Source of the DNA: Planctomycetaceae bacterium
GTDB taxonomy: Bacteria; Planctomycetota; Planctomycetia; Planctomycetales; Planctomycetaceae
NCBI GenBank assembly: GCA_020426515.1
Contig: JAGQPW010000032.1
Coordinates: 1 to 44,082, forward strand
Direction of reading: 5' to 3'
Length of the DNA stretch: 44,082 nucleotides
Made by a program: the position numbers and the translations under genes. Below the pieces are notes generated by a model. It did no database searches and was not told the DNA's origin. It saw nothing but the letters and a program-made list of their open reading frames with translations. Within the stretch, counting starts at the first letter, position 1, and each line of letters begins with the position of its first letter. Below are positions 8,046 to 16,431 of the stretch, piece after piece.

Positions 8046-9650
8046 TTACGGCTGCGTCATACTGACGGTTTCGACATCAGCACCGTGTAGAGCCTGGTAA
8101 CCAGCATCCATATCTTCGGTCAGCTGCGTAATCGACGGAGTCATCATCGAAATCATGGTCTGATACGGGAAAACTCCCAACGCGATTGCAAAGACCACCA
8201 GCACCATTGCAATTGATGTCTCGCGACCGTTGATGGGCGTCAGATCTTCTTCATGAGGGCCGTTGTACTTGGGCCCCAGGTAAACCCGCTGAATCGTCCA
8301 CAGGATGTAGCCTGCAGTCAGAATCACACCCGAGGCGGCGATTACCGCCAGCAGCGGGCTGAAGTTCCAGGTGCTCAGCACCACGAAGGCTTCTCCGATG
8401 AATCCACACAGGCCGGGAAGTCCCAAGCCGGCAAAGAAGATCACGACAGCCAGGCCACTGTAGAGCGGCATCTTCTGCATCAGGCCACCGAACTTGTTCA
8501 GATCACGATGGTGGACCCGGTCGTAAACAACGCCCACCATAAAGAACATCCCGGCGGACGAAATCCCGTGAGCCAGCATCTGGAACATCGCTCCGGCGAT
8601 TCCCATCTGCCAGTGATTCGGATTCACCACGGCACCAGTCTGCTCATTGATCTTCCAGACGGCCAGACCAATCAGCACGTAACCCATGTGGCTCACCGAG
8701 CTATAGGCCACCAGACGCTTGAAGTCGGTCTGAGCCATAGCAGCGAAGGCCCCATAGATGATGCTCCAGGTCCCCAAAGCCACCAGAGCGTAGGCGGCGT
8801 ATTGAGCTCCGTAAGGACAGAGCGGCATGGCGATCCGAATGATGCCGTAGCCCCCCATCTTCAGCAGCACTCCGGCCAGAATCATCGAGATTGGAGTCGG
8901 TGCTTCGACGTGAGCATCAGGCAGCCACGTGTGGAATGGGAACGAAGGCAGCTTGATCGCGAAGCCGATGAACAGCAGGATGAACGCCAGAATCTGCATC
9001 GACGAAGTGAAGCCGCCAACCTTGGCAATGCTGCCCAGAGTGAGCAGGTCAAAGATGCTCTGGTGTCCAGACAGCGGCGAAGCGGCACTGTCGAAGTAGA
9101 ACATCAGCATGGCGATCAGCATCAGCACCGATCCGGCCAGGGTGTACAGGAAGAACTTGATCGCCGCATACTCACGGCGAGGACCGCCCCACACTCCGAT
9201 GAGGAAGTACATCGGCAGCAGCATCACTTCCCAGAACACGTAGAACAGGAAGAAGTCCATCGCCATGAAGACGCCCAGCATCCCGGTTTCCAGCAGCAGG
9301 AACAGTGTGAGGTAACCTCGCACTTTTTCTTTGATGCTCCAGGAAGCCATCATCGACAGCATGCTGATCAGCGTCGTCAGCAGCACGAGCGGCATGCTGA
9401 TGCCGTCCATCCCCAGCTGGTAGTAAATGTTCCAGGTCGGCACCCAGGGCACCTTGACCTGCATCTGCATTGCTCCCTGCGTGGGATCGAACTGCATCAG
9501 AATCGCCAGCGACAGGCAGAACGTGGCTGCCGTAATCGCCAGTGCGAACATCCGCATCGACTCTTCCGCCTTCTTGTCGAAGACGTACAGGCCCAGCGCG
9601 CCGAGAGTCGGCAGGAAGATCGTCAGGGTCAGCAGTGTTGCGGGTTCCAT
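8046..9650 (-). CDS. nuoM: NADH-quinone oxidoreductase subunit M
   Basis: NuoM is the middle antiporter-like subunit of the complex I membrane arm. The 534-residue protein has about 14 membrane helices. Glu141 in FWEVMLLPMYFLIG corresponds to the essential Glu144 of E. coli NuoM, and the KLPSFPFHTWLPDAHVEAPTP stretch is the family signature around the discontinuous helix. The length is close to the usual 500-510. It is preceded by nuoL with a 102-base gap that contains a small hairpin, and followed by nuoN. Confidence 0.97.
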   Translation of the reverse strand: MEPATLLTLTIFLPTLGALGLYVFDKKAEESMRMFALAITAATFCLSLAILMQFDPTQGAMQMQVKVPWVPTWNIYYQLGMDGISMPLVLLTTLISMLSMMASWSIKEKVRGYLTLFLLLETGMLGVFMAMDFFLFYVFWEVMLLPMYFLIGVWGGPRREYAAIKFFLYTLAGSVLMLIAMLMFYFDSAASPLSGHQSIFDLLTLGSIAKVGGFTSSMQILAFILLFIGFAIKLPSFPFHTWLPDAHVEAPTPISMILAGVLLKMGGYGIIRIAMPLCPYGAQYAAYALVALGTWSIIYGAFAAMAQTDFKRLVAYSSVSHMGYVLIGLAVWKINEQTGAVVNPNHWQMGIAGAMFQMLAHGISSAGMFFMVGVVYDRVHHRDLNKFGGLMQKMPLYSGLAVVIFFAGLGLPGLCGFIGEAFVVLSTWNFSPLLAVIAASGVILTAGYILWTIQRVYLGPKYNGPHEEDLTPINGRETSIAMVLVVFAIALGVFPYQTMISMMTPSITQLTEDMDAGYQALHGADVETVSMTQP

Positions 9651-9729
9651 GGGGTATCCAGGTCCTGTCAGACTTCTGTCTATCTTGTTTCCCCGCGTCC
9701 AAACTGGACGGGGGAGGAATTCCTCAGGG

Positions 9730-9749
9730 GGACTCGCCGAAGCGAGTCC
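9730..9749. other. Short hairpin in the nuoL-nuoM gap
   Basis: An 8-bp perfect stem (GGACTCGC / GCGAGTCC) with a CGAA tetraloop lies 4-24 bases past the nuoL stop codon, within the otherwise continuous nuo cluster. It has no T-run, so full termination is unlikely. It could be an RNA-processing or mRNA-stabilising element, or a small dispersed palindrome. The role is inferred only. Confidence 0.4.
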
Positions 9750-9752
9750 TGT

Positions 9753-12248
9753 TTAACGCGGCAGGAAAATGAACAGCACGACGAACAGGCACACCACACC
9801 AGCCGCGATAAACATCACGTACTGCCGGAGGCGTCCTGTCTGGATGGCCGTCAGGCTCCGTCCAGTCGAGTAGGTCACTTCACCAAATACATTCACAACG
9901 CGGTCAACAACCGCTTCATCAAACTTGCGATCCCACGTTGCTACGCCAATGGCGAGCCTGGCCAACCCGTGCAGGATGGCATCAAGTCCGAACTTGTCGA
10001 GTCCGACACACCACTTGCCAATGACATGCACCGGTCGCACAAACATCACGTCATACACCTCGTCGAACTGCCACTTGTCGACGAGGAACCGGTGAATCGA
10101 CAGGAAGCGGTCTTTGACCAGTGCCGGGTCAACGGTCTGCCGGCAATAGAAGACGTAGGCCACGATGGTGCCAATAAAGGCTGCCAGCAGGGCCATGACG
10201 CCCGCCTTACTGTGATTGCCATGAATCTCGTGATGGCTGGGGAGGGCCAAGCCGATTTCTCCGCTGGGGGCAATTCCGCCAGCCACATGGGTTGGTTCGC
10301 TGGTCAGCATGAGCTGAGCCAAAGGACCATGCTCCCCCCCCCAGGCACAGATCGCCGCAAAGATCGACAGGGCCACAAGCGGGCCAGTCATCACCCATGG
10401 TGATTCGTGAGCGTGATCGTGGACATGCTGATCACGGGGCTTTCCAAAGAAGGTCATGAACCACATGCGGTGCATGTAGAATGCGGTGATGCCTGCCGTG
10501 ACCAGCGGGATAAAGAACAGCAGTGAGTGCGTCGGATTCTTTGAGGCAAACGTCAGCGCCGTAGCGACAATCGCATCCTTGGAATGGTAGCCGGAAAAGG
10601 CGACCGCTCCGATGTACGGCAGCATCAGTCCGGGAATCGCCAGGCCGCTGATCGCCACCACGCCGATCCACATCGTCCAGCACGTAATTGGCATCTTGGG
10701 AGCGAGGCCCCCCATCTTCTGCATGTCCTGCTCGTGATGACAGCCGTGAATCACGCTTCCGGAGCACAGGAACATCAGCGACTTGAAGAAGGCGTGTGTG
10801 ACGAGGTGGAACAATCCGGCCAGCCAGCCGCCAACCCCGAGTGCCAGCATCATGTAACCGAGCTGACTGATCGTGGAGTAGGCGAGAACCTTCTTAATGT
10901 CGGTGACGACCAGAGCAATTGTGGCTCCGATGAACGCGGTAATGCAGCCGATGTAGGCAATCACCAGAAGCACTTCCGGAGTAAACATGGGGTAGAAGCG
11001 ACCGGTCAGATAAACCCCGGCGGCAACCATCGTGGCGGAGTGCACCAGAGCGGAGACCGGAGTTGGCCCTTCCATCGCATCAGGCAACCAGGTCTGCAGC
11101 GGGAATTGAGCACTCTTGCCGATACAGCCACCAAAGATCCCCAGACCTGCAACGATCAGCAGCCAGTAAGGAATCGCACGTGGAGCCCCATCGGTCCCTT
11201 CGAGACGTTCGCCATGCAGGGACTGCATGTAGGCGACGCGATTCATCCCCGCGCCTTCGGTATCCAGCTGTCCGTCGTCGGTTCGAACCATCTGGAACAG
11301 GCCAACCTCACCGAACTGGTCGGGATTCGTATTGGCAAAGCTGAACGTGCCGAACCAGGTCCACAGAATCATCAGACCGATCAGGAACCCGAAGTCCCCG
11401 ACGCGGTTCATGATGAATGCCTTGTTTGCCGCAGAGCTCGCCGACTTGCGTTCGACGTAGAAGCCAATCAGCAGGTAACTGCAGACACCCACCAGTTCCC
11501 AGAAGATGAACACCTGGAAAATGTTGCCCGCCAGGACGAGGCCCAGCATTGCAAAGCAGAACAGCGACAGAAACGAAAAGAACCGATAGAACCGCCCCGG
11601 CCGATGGAAGTGCTTCCCTCCGGGCAGGTGCACAAAGTGGTCTTCGTAGTCTTCGGTCAGTTCATCGCTCATGTAGCCAATGGCGAAGATGTGAATGCAC
11701 GTGGCGATAAAGGTCACCATCGTGAACATCAGCACGGTCAGTCCATCGATGTAGTAGTCGAGACTGACCTTGATGTTGCCGAACTTTGCCAGTGTGTAAA
11801 ACGTGCCCGTGAAGGTGTGGGACAAAGGCTGATTACCGTGCCCATGATCGGCAGCCCCGTGTTCCGCGTGGGCAACCTCACCGTGAACAGCATCACCGTG
11901 TCCGTGGTCCGCATGAGCAGCATCACCATGCGCATGCTCGCCATGACCGGCCGTGACGTGTTCGCCGGCAGCGTGGTCATCGTGTTCCGCCGCAATCGCG
12001 AGCGGATTCTGCCACACATCGCTGAATGTCAGGTCTTCGGCATCGATCCAGGTACACAGCGCAATGAAGCTGCAAACAAAGCCAGTGGCAATGCACAGCA
12101 CAGCAAGATAAGCAGCGGCTCGGCTCTTGCGGCCTGACCACTTCGCGCCGAAGACTTCGATCAGGAAACCGCCCAGCGGCAGCAGCCACGCAATCGTGAG
12201 CAGCCACTTCAGCGTTTCGCCAATCTGCAAGTAAGTTTCGCTGGGCAT
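9753..12248 (-). CDS. nuoL: NADH-quinone oxidoreductase subunit L with His-rich insertion
   Basis: NuoL is the distal antiporter-like subunit of complex I. At 831 residues it is about 200 longer than the E. coli protein. Family signatures are clear: FIFWELVGVCSYLLIGF (Glu251 equals E. coli Glu144), SAQFPLQTWLPDAMEGPTPVSALVHSATMV and ADIKK-like VTDIKKVLAYSTISQLGYM. Extra length comes from a histidine-rich insertion at residues 89-144 (15 His), an insertion near 300-355 and a long C-terminal half with further His (DQHVHDHAHE). In the NuoL fold the first insertion falls between TM2 and TM3, expected on the periplasmic side. The cluster order is nuoK, nuoL, nuoM on the minus strand. Confidence 0.96.
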   Translation of the reverse strand: MPSETYLQIGETLKWLLTIAWLLPLGGFLIEVFGAKWSGRKSRAAAYLAVLCIATGFVCSFIALCTWIDAEDLTFSDVWQNPLAIAAEHDDHAAGEHVTAGHGEHAHGDAAHADHGHGDAVHGEVAHAEHGAADHGHGNQPLSHTFTGTFYTLAKFGNIKVSLDYYIDGLTVLMFTMVTFIATCIHIFAIGYMSDELTEDYEDHFVHLPGGKHFHRPGRFYRFFSFLSLFCFAMLGLVLAGNIFQVFIFWELVGVCSYLLIGFYVERKSASSAANKAFIMNRVGDFGFLIGLMILWTWFGTFSFANTNPDQFGEVGLFQMVRTDDGQLDTEGAGMNRVAYMQSLHGERLEGTDGAPRAIPYWLLIVAGLGIFGGCIGKSAQFPLQTWLPDAMEGPTPVSALVHSATMVAAGVYLTGRFYPMFTPEVLLVIAYIGCITAFIGATIALVVTDIKKVLAYSTISQLGYMMLALGVGGWLAGLFHLVTHAFFKSLMFLCSGSVIHGCHHEQDMQKMGGLAPKMPITCWTMWIGVVAISGLAIPGLMLPYIGAVAFSGYHSKDAIVATALTFASKNPTHSLLFFIPLVTAGITAFYMHRMWFMTFFGKPRDQHVHDHAHESPWVMTGPLVALSIFAAICAWGGEHGPLAQLMLTSEPTHVAGGIAPSGEIGLALPSHHEIHGNHSKAGVMALLAAFIGTIVAYVFYCRQTVDPALVKDRFLSIHRFLVDKWQFDEVYDVMFVRPVHVIGKWCVGLDKFGLDAILHGLARLAIGVATWDRKFDEAVVDRVVNVFGEVTYSTGRSLTAIQTGRLRQYVMFIAAGVVCLFVVLFIFLPR
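11817..11984 (-). other. Histidine-rich insertion in NuoL (residues 89-144)
   Basis: This 56-residue segment contains 15 histidines with Asp, Glu, Ala and Gly, in repeating units such as HGEHAHGDAAHADHGHGD. It is absent from standard NuoL sequences. The composition resembles metal-binding loops of zinc and nickel chaperones or transporters. Its expected position, between TM2 and TM3, would face the periplasm. Confidence 0.8.
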
Positions 12249-12296
12249 TCTTGGTCGCCGGTTGATGATCTGGCGGGAGGACGGACTGCCGGGAGA

Positions 12297-12608
12297 CTAT
12301 CCCTTCAACTCCACCGCACGATCGACATCAATGGTCAAATGGTTGTTGTAAAAGTTCAGCACAATGGCGAGTGCCACTGCTGCTTCAGCTGCCGCCAGCA
12401 CAATGACAAACAGCGAAGCAATCTGCCCGTCGAGGCCGAGGGCGGTATGTCGCGAAAAGGCAACGAAATTGATGTTGGCACCATTGAGCACCAGCTCTAC
12501 GCCCATCAATACGCCCACCGCGTTACGTTTGGTCGCCATGCAGATCACGCCGCAGACGAACAACACTGCGCCGACTGTCAGGTAACCACTCAAACCAACT
12601 GGATCCAC
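12297..12608 (-). CDS. nuoK: NADH-quinone oxidoreductase subunit K
   Basis: NuoK is a three-helix subunit of the complex I membrane arm, with conserved membrane glutamates near the quinone-to-pump axis. I chose the GTG at 12608 because an AGG-type ribosome-binding site (CGAGG) lies six bases before it. It gives 103 residues, the usual size; a GTG at 12626 would add six residues. Signatures are AVLFVCGVICMATKRNAVGVLMGVELVLNGANINFVAF and the C-terminal AAAEAAVALAIVLNFYNN. It sits 33 bases after nuoJ and 48 bases before nuoL. Confidence 0.95.
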   Translation of the reverse strand: MDPVGLSGYLTVGAVLFVCGVICMATKRNAVGVLMGVELVLNGANINFVAFSRHTALGLDGQIASLFVIVLAAAEAAVALAIVLNFYNNHLTIDVDRAVELKG

Positions 12609-12641
12609 AATACACCTCGTTTCCACGCTCGCCGAAAGACG

Positions 12642-13361
12642 TCAGGCAGCCTGTTCAACACGCCGCTTGGCTCGGGCCAGATAGGAGGCTCCGATCAGGA
12701 CGACGAGCAGATGGACGGAGACAATTTCAAAGGGCAACAGATACCCGCTGCCCACTCGCGGTGAAGCAGAGATCGTTTCGTGATGGTGATCAGCAGCCCC
12801 ATGGGCATGGTTCCCATGAGCGTGGTCCGCGTGAGTGTGACCATCATGGTGATGACCGTGAGCTGCTTCATCCGAAGCTGCCGCACCCTGCTCCATCTGA
12901 TCGAACCGCACTCCCAGCAGCGCGGTCCCGATTTGCCGGGACGTGTTGCCTTCGCCTTGCTGGTAATAACTGCCAGGCCGACTCACCAGACCGGCGTGCT
13001 CCAGCGTAGCGCGGTTGCCACTCCAGTCGACGGCAGTCACAGTCGAGAGCACGACACCGAGGAACGCCACTCCCACAACCGAGGCCTGAATCATCTCAGC
13101 CGGGTTGGTCTTGATGGCGAGGTACGGTCCGGTGGTTGTGAGCATCACTCCGAAGATCAGCAGCACGACTGTACCACCCACATAAATCAGCAGCTGCGTG
13201 GCACCAACAAAGTCGGCTCCCAGCATGAAAAACAAACCACTCACGGAAGCCAGTGAGATCACCAGCCAGAATGCCATGCGAACCACATTCTGGCTCAGGG
13301 CGACACCGACAGCTCCCCCGCAGGCAGCAATCGCGTAGATGAGGAACAGCAGGTTTTCCAT
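12642..13361 (-). CDS. nuoJ: NADH-quinone oxidoreductase subunit J with His-rich insertion
   Basis: NuoJ is a five-helix membrane subunit whose TM3 carries the pi-bulge important for coupling. The 239-residue protein has the typical N-terminal region (ALSQNVVRMAFWLVISLASVSGLFF) and the ATQLLIYVGGTVVLLIFGVML segment of TM3. It is about 55 residues longer than E. coli NuoJ. The extra length is mostly a loop before the last helix, with 13 histidines in residues 168-194. By the family topology this loop faces the periplasm. Its start lies one base after the nuoH stop, so the two are tightly coupled, leaving no room for the usual nuoI. Confidence 0.95.
   Translation of the reverse strand: MENLLFLIYAIAACGGAVGVALSQNVVRMAFWLVISLASVSGLFFMLGADFVGATQLLIYVGGTVVLLIFGVMLTTTGPYLAIKTNPAEMIQASVVGVAFLGVVLSTVTAVDWSGNRATLEHAGLVSRPGSYYQQGEGNTSRQIGTALLGVRFDQMEQGAAASDEAAHGHHHDGHTHADHAHGNHAHGAADHHHETISASPRVGSGYLLPFEIVSVHLLVVLIGASYLARAKRRVEQAA
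12780..12860 (-). other. Histidine-rich insertion in NuoJ (residues 168-194)
   Basis: Thirteen of 27 residues are histidine, in units such as HGHHHDGHTHADHAHGNHAHG. The segment lies between TM4 and TM5 and is not part of the standard NuoJ fold. Its composition closely resembles the NuoL insertion encoded about 800 bases further along the operon, although the two subunits are not homologous. Confidence 0.8.
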
Positions 13362-13362
13362 G

Positions 13363-14616
13363 TTAGTGTTCCTCCGTCGTCACAGCAGCGGGACCATCGA
13401 CCACTGCGCTGGCCGTCTCGATCGGCTGTCGCACAACGGGCACAGGCACTCGTTCGCCAATCGGTTCAGCGAATGGCCCTGTTCCTGGCAGGAGCGTGGT
13501 CCGACCGAGCACTGTCAGCAGCACCAGCGGATAGACCACCACACCGATAAACAGGAAACAGGCAATCGGCACCAGATACTTCAGGCAGGTGGTCATCACC
13601 TGGTCAATTCGCAATCGAGGCAATGTCCAGCGAATCCAGATCTGCACGCAGACGAGGATGGCGGACTTGGTCAGGAAGACTTTCATGCCGATCACGCGGA
13701 CGATGTAGTCCCCTTGCCAGCAGCTGCTTGCCAGCGAAGCCAGCCAGTTGTCCAGCGGAGCAAAGCCAGTCCACCAGCCTCCGAGGAACAGAATCGTCGC
13801 CAGTCCGCTCACAAAAAACATCGCGGCGTATTCCGCCAGGAAAAACAACGACCAGCGGAACCCGGAGTATTCTGTCAGGAACCCGGCGACCAGTTCACTT
13901 TCCGCTTCAGCCAAGTCGAACGGAGCACGCTTGTTGCTCGCCAGCGTGGCCGTGAAGAACACGAAGAAGGCGAGGAAGCTGAACGGATCGTGGAAGATGA
14001 ACCAGTTGCTGGCCCAGCCGGCCTGCATATTGCCAATGTCGGTGAGGTTCATCGATCCAGCCAGCACCACGGGAATGACGGCTGTCAATCCGAGCGGGAC
14101 TTCATAGCTGACCATCTGAGCCGCTTCACGCATGCCGCCGAACAGCGACCACTTGGAACCGCTGGAGTAACCGGCCAGCACCACGCCCAACACTTCGAGC
14201 GACAGCACCGCCAGGGCGACAAACAATCCAATATCCATGGCCACCGCCACCAGTCCGCTGCTGAACGGCAGGAACATGAAGGCCATAAAAGCGGCGACAA
14301 CGACGATGTAAGGAGAGACCCGAAACAGGAAAGCATCCGCCTGTGCGGGAATCAGGTCTTCTTTCTGCAGCAGCTTCACGCCGTCGGCGAGAGACTGCAA
14401 CCAGCCGAACCGACCACCGACGCGTGTGGGACCGAGACGGTCCTGAATACGCCCGGAAATCTTGCGTTCAGCCCAGATGAAGATCCCGGCGGGCAAACCG
14501 AAGAACGCCCCGACCAGGGCCACATGCACCACAGCGGCGACAAACACCGGCAACCAGCCGGACGTTGTCTGCGTGCTGAGCATGTCAGCAATGGAACTTG
14601 CAGCGAGCAGCATCAT
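13363..14616 (-). CDS. nuoH: NADH-quinone oxidoreductase subunit H
   Basis: NuoH holds much of the quinone chamber and links the peripheral and membrane arms of complex I. The 417-residue protein has eight or more membrane helices. Diagnostic segments are IWAERKISGRIQDRLGPTRVGG (about residues 48-69), ADGVKLLQKEDLIP and the acidic loop FDLAEAESELVAGFLTEYSGF. It is longer than E. coli NuoH (325) at both ends, with a hydrophilic tail after residue 385. It is the first gene of the local run, and neither nuoG nor any peripheral-arm gene lies before it; the hemG stop is 135 bases upstream on the same strand. Confidence 0.97.
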   Translation of the reverse strand: MMLLAASSIADMLSTQTTSGWLPVFVAAVVHVALVGAFFGLPAGIFIWAERKISGRIQDRLGPTRVGGRFGWLQSLADGVKLLQKEDLIPAQADAFLFRVSPYIVVVAAFMAFMFLPFSSGLVAVAMDIGLFVALAVLSLEVLGVVLAGYSSGSKWSLFGGMREAAQMVSYEVPLGLTAVIPVVLAGSMNLTDIGNMQAGWASNWFIFHDPFSFLAFFVFFTATLASNKRAPFDLAEAESELVAGFLTEYSGFRWSLFFLAEYAAMFFVSGLATILFLGGWWTGFAPLDNWLASLASSCWQGDYIVRVIGMKVFLTKSAILVCVQIWIRWTLPRLRIDQVMTTCLKYLVPIACFLFIGVVVYPLVLLTVLGRTTLLPGTGPFAEPIGERVPVPVVRQPIETASAVVDGPAAVTTEEH

Positions 14617-14751
14617 ACTGGCTTCGTTTCGCTGTTTTGAGGAGGCTTGCCCGAGTCGCTTCGGGAGAAGATTTCACATCGCCAACCCAGCGCATGCGTC
14701 GTCTTCAGGTACATGGGAAGTGCCGAGTTATGACAGATGACACGGGGGGTT

Positions 14752-16218
14752 TCAAGCGACCCCCTCGCCCTTTACCGGCGCTGGGAAGATTGATTCCCAG
14801 AGCCTTCGGGCCGCCTGTTCGCCACTGTGAACGGCATCGGGCACTCCGACACCGCGATATGCATTGCCGGCCAACTCGAAACCGGGCAACTCACCAGCGA
14901 GACGCTCAATTTCGCCCACTCGCTCCAGATGGCCCACGTGATACTGGGGCATGGCCCGGTTGTATCGCGCCACCCGGACAAAATCGGGCCTCCCTCGGAC
15001 GCCGAGGACGCTCTGCAACTCCTCCAGCACCAACTGCTCCAGCTCAGCATCGCTGCGTTCCATTTCTTCGGGCTGCATTGCGCCACCCACAAACGTTCGC
15101 AGAATGATTCGTCCTTCCGGAGCGCGGCTGGGGAATTTCCGGCTGAGAAACGAGACCGCGAGAATCCGTCGCTGCTCTCGCTGCGGAATCACCAGACCGA
15201 AGGCATCCACGGGATGGTCAATGTCGGCCAGCTGATGCCCGGACACAACAATCGCACTCGATGCGTACTTGATTTCATCCAGCCGACGGGCCAGTTCCGG
15301 AGCCCAGGACTGCACGAGCGTTGCCGACCGATAGGTCGGCAACGTAACAACGACCCCATCGGCAGCGATCACGTCGGACTCCGTGACAATCTCGTAACCT
15401 GAGCCCAGCCGACGAATAGACTGCACAGATGTCGACTTCCGCACAATGGCCTGATCCCCCACCCGCTCTTCCAGCCGATCCAGCAACTGCTGCATGCCGC
15501 CCGCCAACGTCGCAAAGAGGCCGTAACGCGCTCCACTGGCCCCTTCCTGCTGCCGACTGCTCGCGGCCTGCCGACGCAAGCCGCGAATTACGCTGCCGAA
15601 CTGCTGCTCCATTTCCGGAAACCGTGGCAGCGTTGCGCGCAGACTCAGTTGTTCCGGGTCCGACGTATAAATCCCCCCGACGAGAGGCTGCACCACGTTT
15701 TCGAGAACTTCATTCCCAAAACGCCGTCGCACAAACTCAGCGAGACTCTCATCCTGCGGAACTTTCAGCTTCGGCACGAACAGCTCCGCAGCAACTCGCA
15801 GTTTTCCGGCCCAGGAGAGCAGCGGCGACCTGAACAACGGCCACCATTGACCAGGGGCCAGCAGATTGAAGCCATCGGGCGTCTGAACGGGTTTTCCCCG
15901 ATGCAGGATCAGTGATCGCCGGTAACGATCGTCAGTGGAGATCAACTCCCCTTCCAGCCCCAGCCGGCGACACAGGTTCACTCCCCACGGCTTGTTCGTG
16001 ATGAACGAGTCTGCGCCGCGTTCAATCAGATAGTCGCCAATCCGCTCCGAGCCAAACACACCCCCGCATCGGCTCGAGGCCTCCAGCAGGATCACTTCAA
16101 CAGAAGCCCCCTGCTGCTGACTCAGTTCAATCAACCGATGCGCAGCGGACAGCCCGGTAATGCCGCCGCCCACGACAACAATGCGTCGCCTCTCCGATTG
16201 TGAACTGTGATCTGCCAT
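14752..16218 (-). CDS. hemY: Oxygen-dependent protoporphyrinogen oxidase (HemY/PPO type)
   Basis: This FAD enzyme oxidises protoporphyrinogen IX to protoporphyrin IX (or coproporphyrinogen III to coproporphyrin III in some lineages), late in haem synthesis. The 488-residue protein has an N-terminal dinucleotide-binding motif VVVGGGITGLSAAHRL (about residues 14-29), then LEASSRCGGVFGSE, the LIERGADSF substrate-region motif and a C-terminal FAD-contact region LAGNAYRGVGVPDAVHSG. The length is usual for the family. It is transcribed divergently from the CobW-type gene, with a 213-base gap. It supplies haem for the cytochromes and respiratory chain, but no other classical haem gene is adjacent. 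Some databases call this family hemG. Confidence 0.93.
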   Translation of the reverse strand: MADHSSQSERRRIVVVGGGITGLSAAHRLIELSQQQGASVEVILLEASSRCGGVFGSERIGDYLIERGADSFITNKPWGVNLCRRLGLEGELISTDDRYRRSLILHRGKPVQTPDGFNLLAPGQWWPLFRSPLLSWAGKLRVAAELFVPKLKVPQDESLAEFVRRRFGNEVLENVVQPLVGGIYTSDPEQLSLRATLPRFPEMEQQFGSVIRGLRRQAASSRQQEGASGARYGLFATLAGGMQQLLDRLEERVGDQAIVRKSTSVQSIRRLGSGYEIVTESDVIAADGVVVTLPTYRSATLVQSWAPELARRLDEIKYASSAIVVSGHQLADIDHPVDAFGLVIPQREQRRILAVSFLSRKFPSRAPEGRIILRTFVGGAMQPEEMERSDAELEQLVLEELQSVLGVRGRPDFVRVARYNRAMPQYHVGHLERVGEIERLAGELPGFELAGNAYRGVGVPDAVHSGEQAARRLWESIFPAPVKGEGVA

Positions 16219-16363
16219 TCCACCTGCATCGCATCAAGACCTGTCCAGCGGCTTATCCTCCGCAGAATCCCCGCCTCGTGGACCTGGGTCAAGTTTGGCG
16301 GCGTTCTCTCCCACAAGCGGGAGCACAGATGGTTGCCGCCCGATTTCACCACGGTCCACCGAG

Positions 16364-16381
16364 TGGCGATGCGAATCGCCA
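16364..16381. promoter_or_regulatory. Hairpin/operator-like palindrome upstream of the CobW-type gene
   Basis: A perfect 7-bp inverted repeat (TGGCGAT / ATCGCCA) with a GCGA loop lies about 50 bases upstream of the GTPase start in the divergent hemY-cobW gap. It could be an operator or a leader hairpin. It does not match the known Zur consensus. The role is inferred from position. Confidence 0.3.
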
Positions 16382-16431
16382 ATCGCTAGCCTGCAGACAT
16401 CAATCTAACGTCCACTTGAATGAGACTCGCC

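Noticed and set aside
8253..10403. A 716-codon open frame on the plus strand
   Set aside because: It lies antisense to nuoM and nuoL. The translation is rich in His, Gln and Arg without hydrophobic or domain pattern, as expected of the complement of hydrophobic, GC-rich membrane protein genes.
11817..11984. A tandem DNA repeat in the His-rich part of nuoL
   Set aside because: The units are similar because His, Gly, Asp and Ala codons recur, but no exact repeat unit of constant length is visible. It is a protein-level low-complexity segment.
10584..12137. A 517-codon plus-strand open frame
   Set aside because: It is antisense to nuoL. No ribosome-binding site or recognisable domain is present.
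13339..14640. A 433-codon plus-strand open frame
   Set aside because: It is the complement of nuoH. The composition is low-complexity His/Gln/Arg, with no family features.
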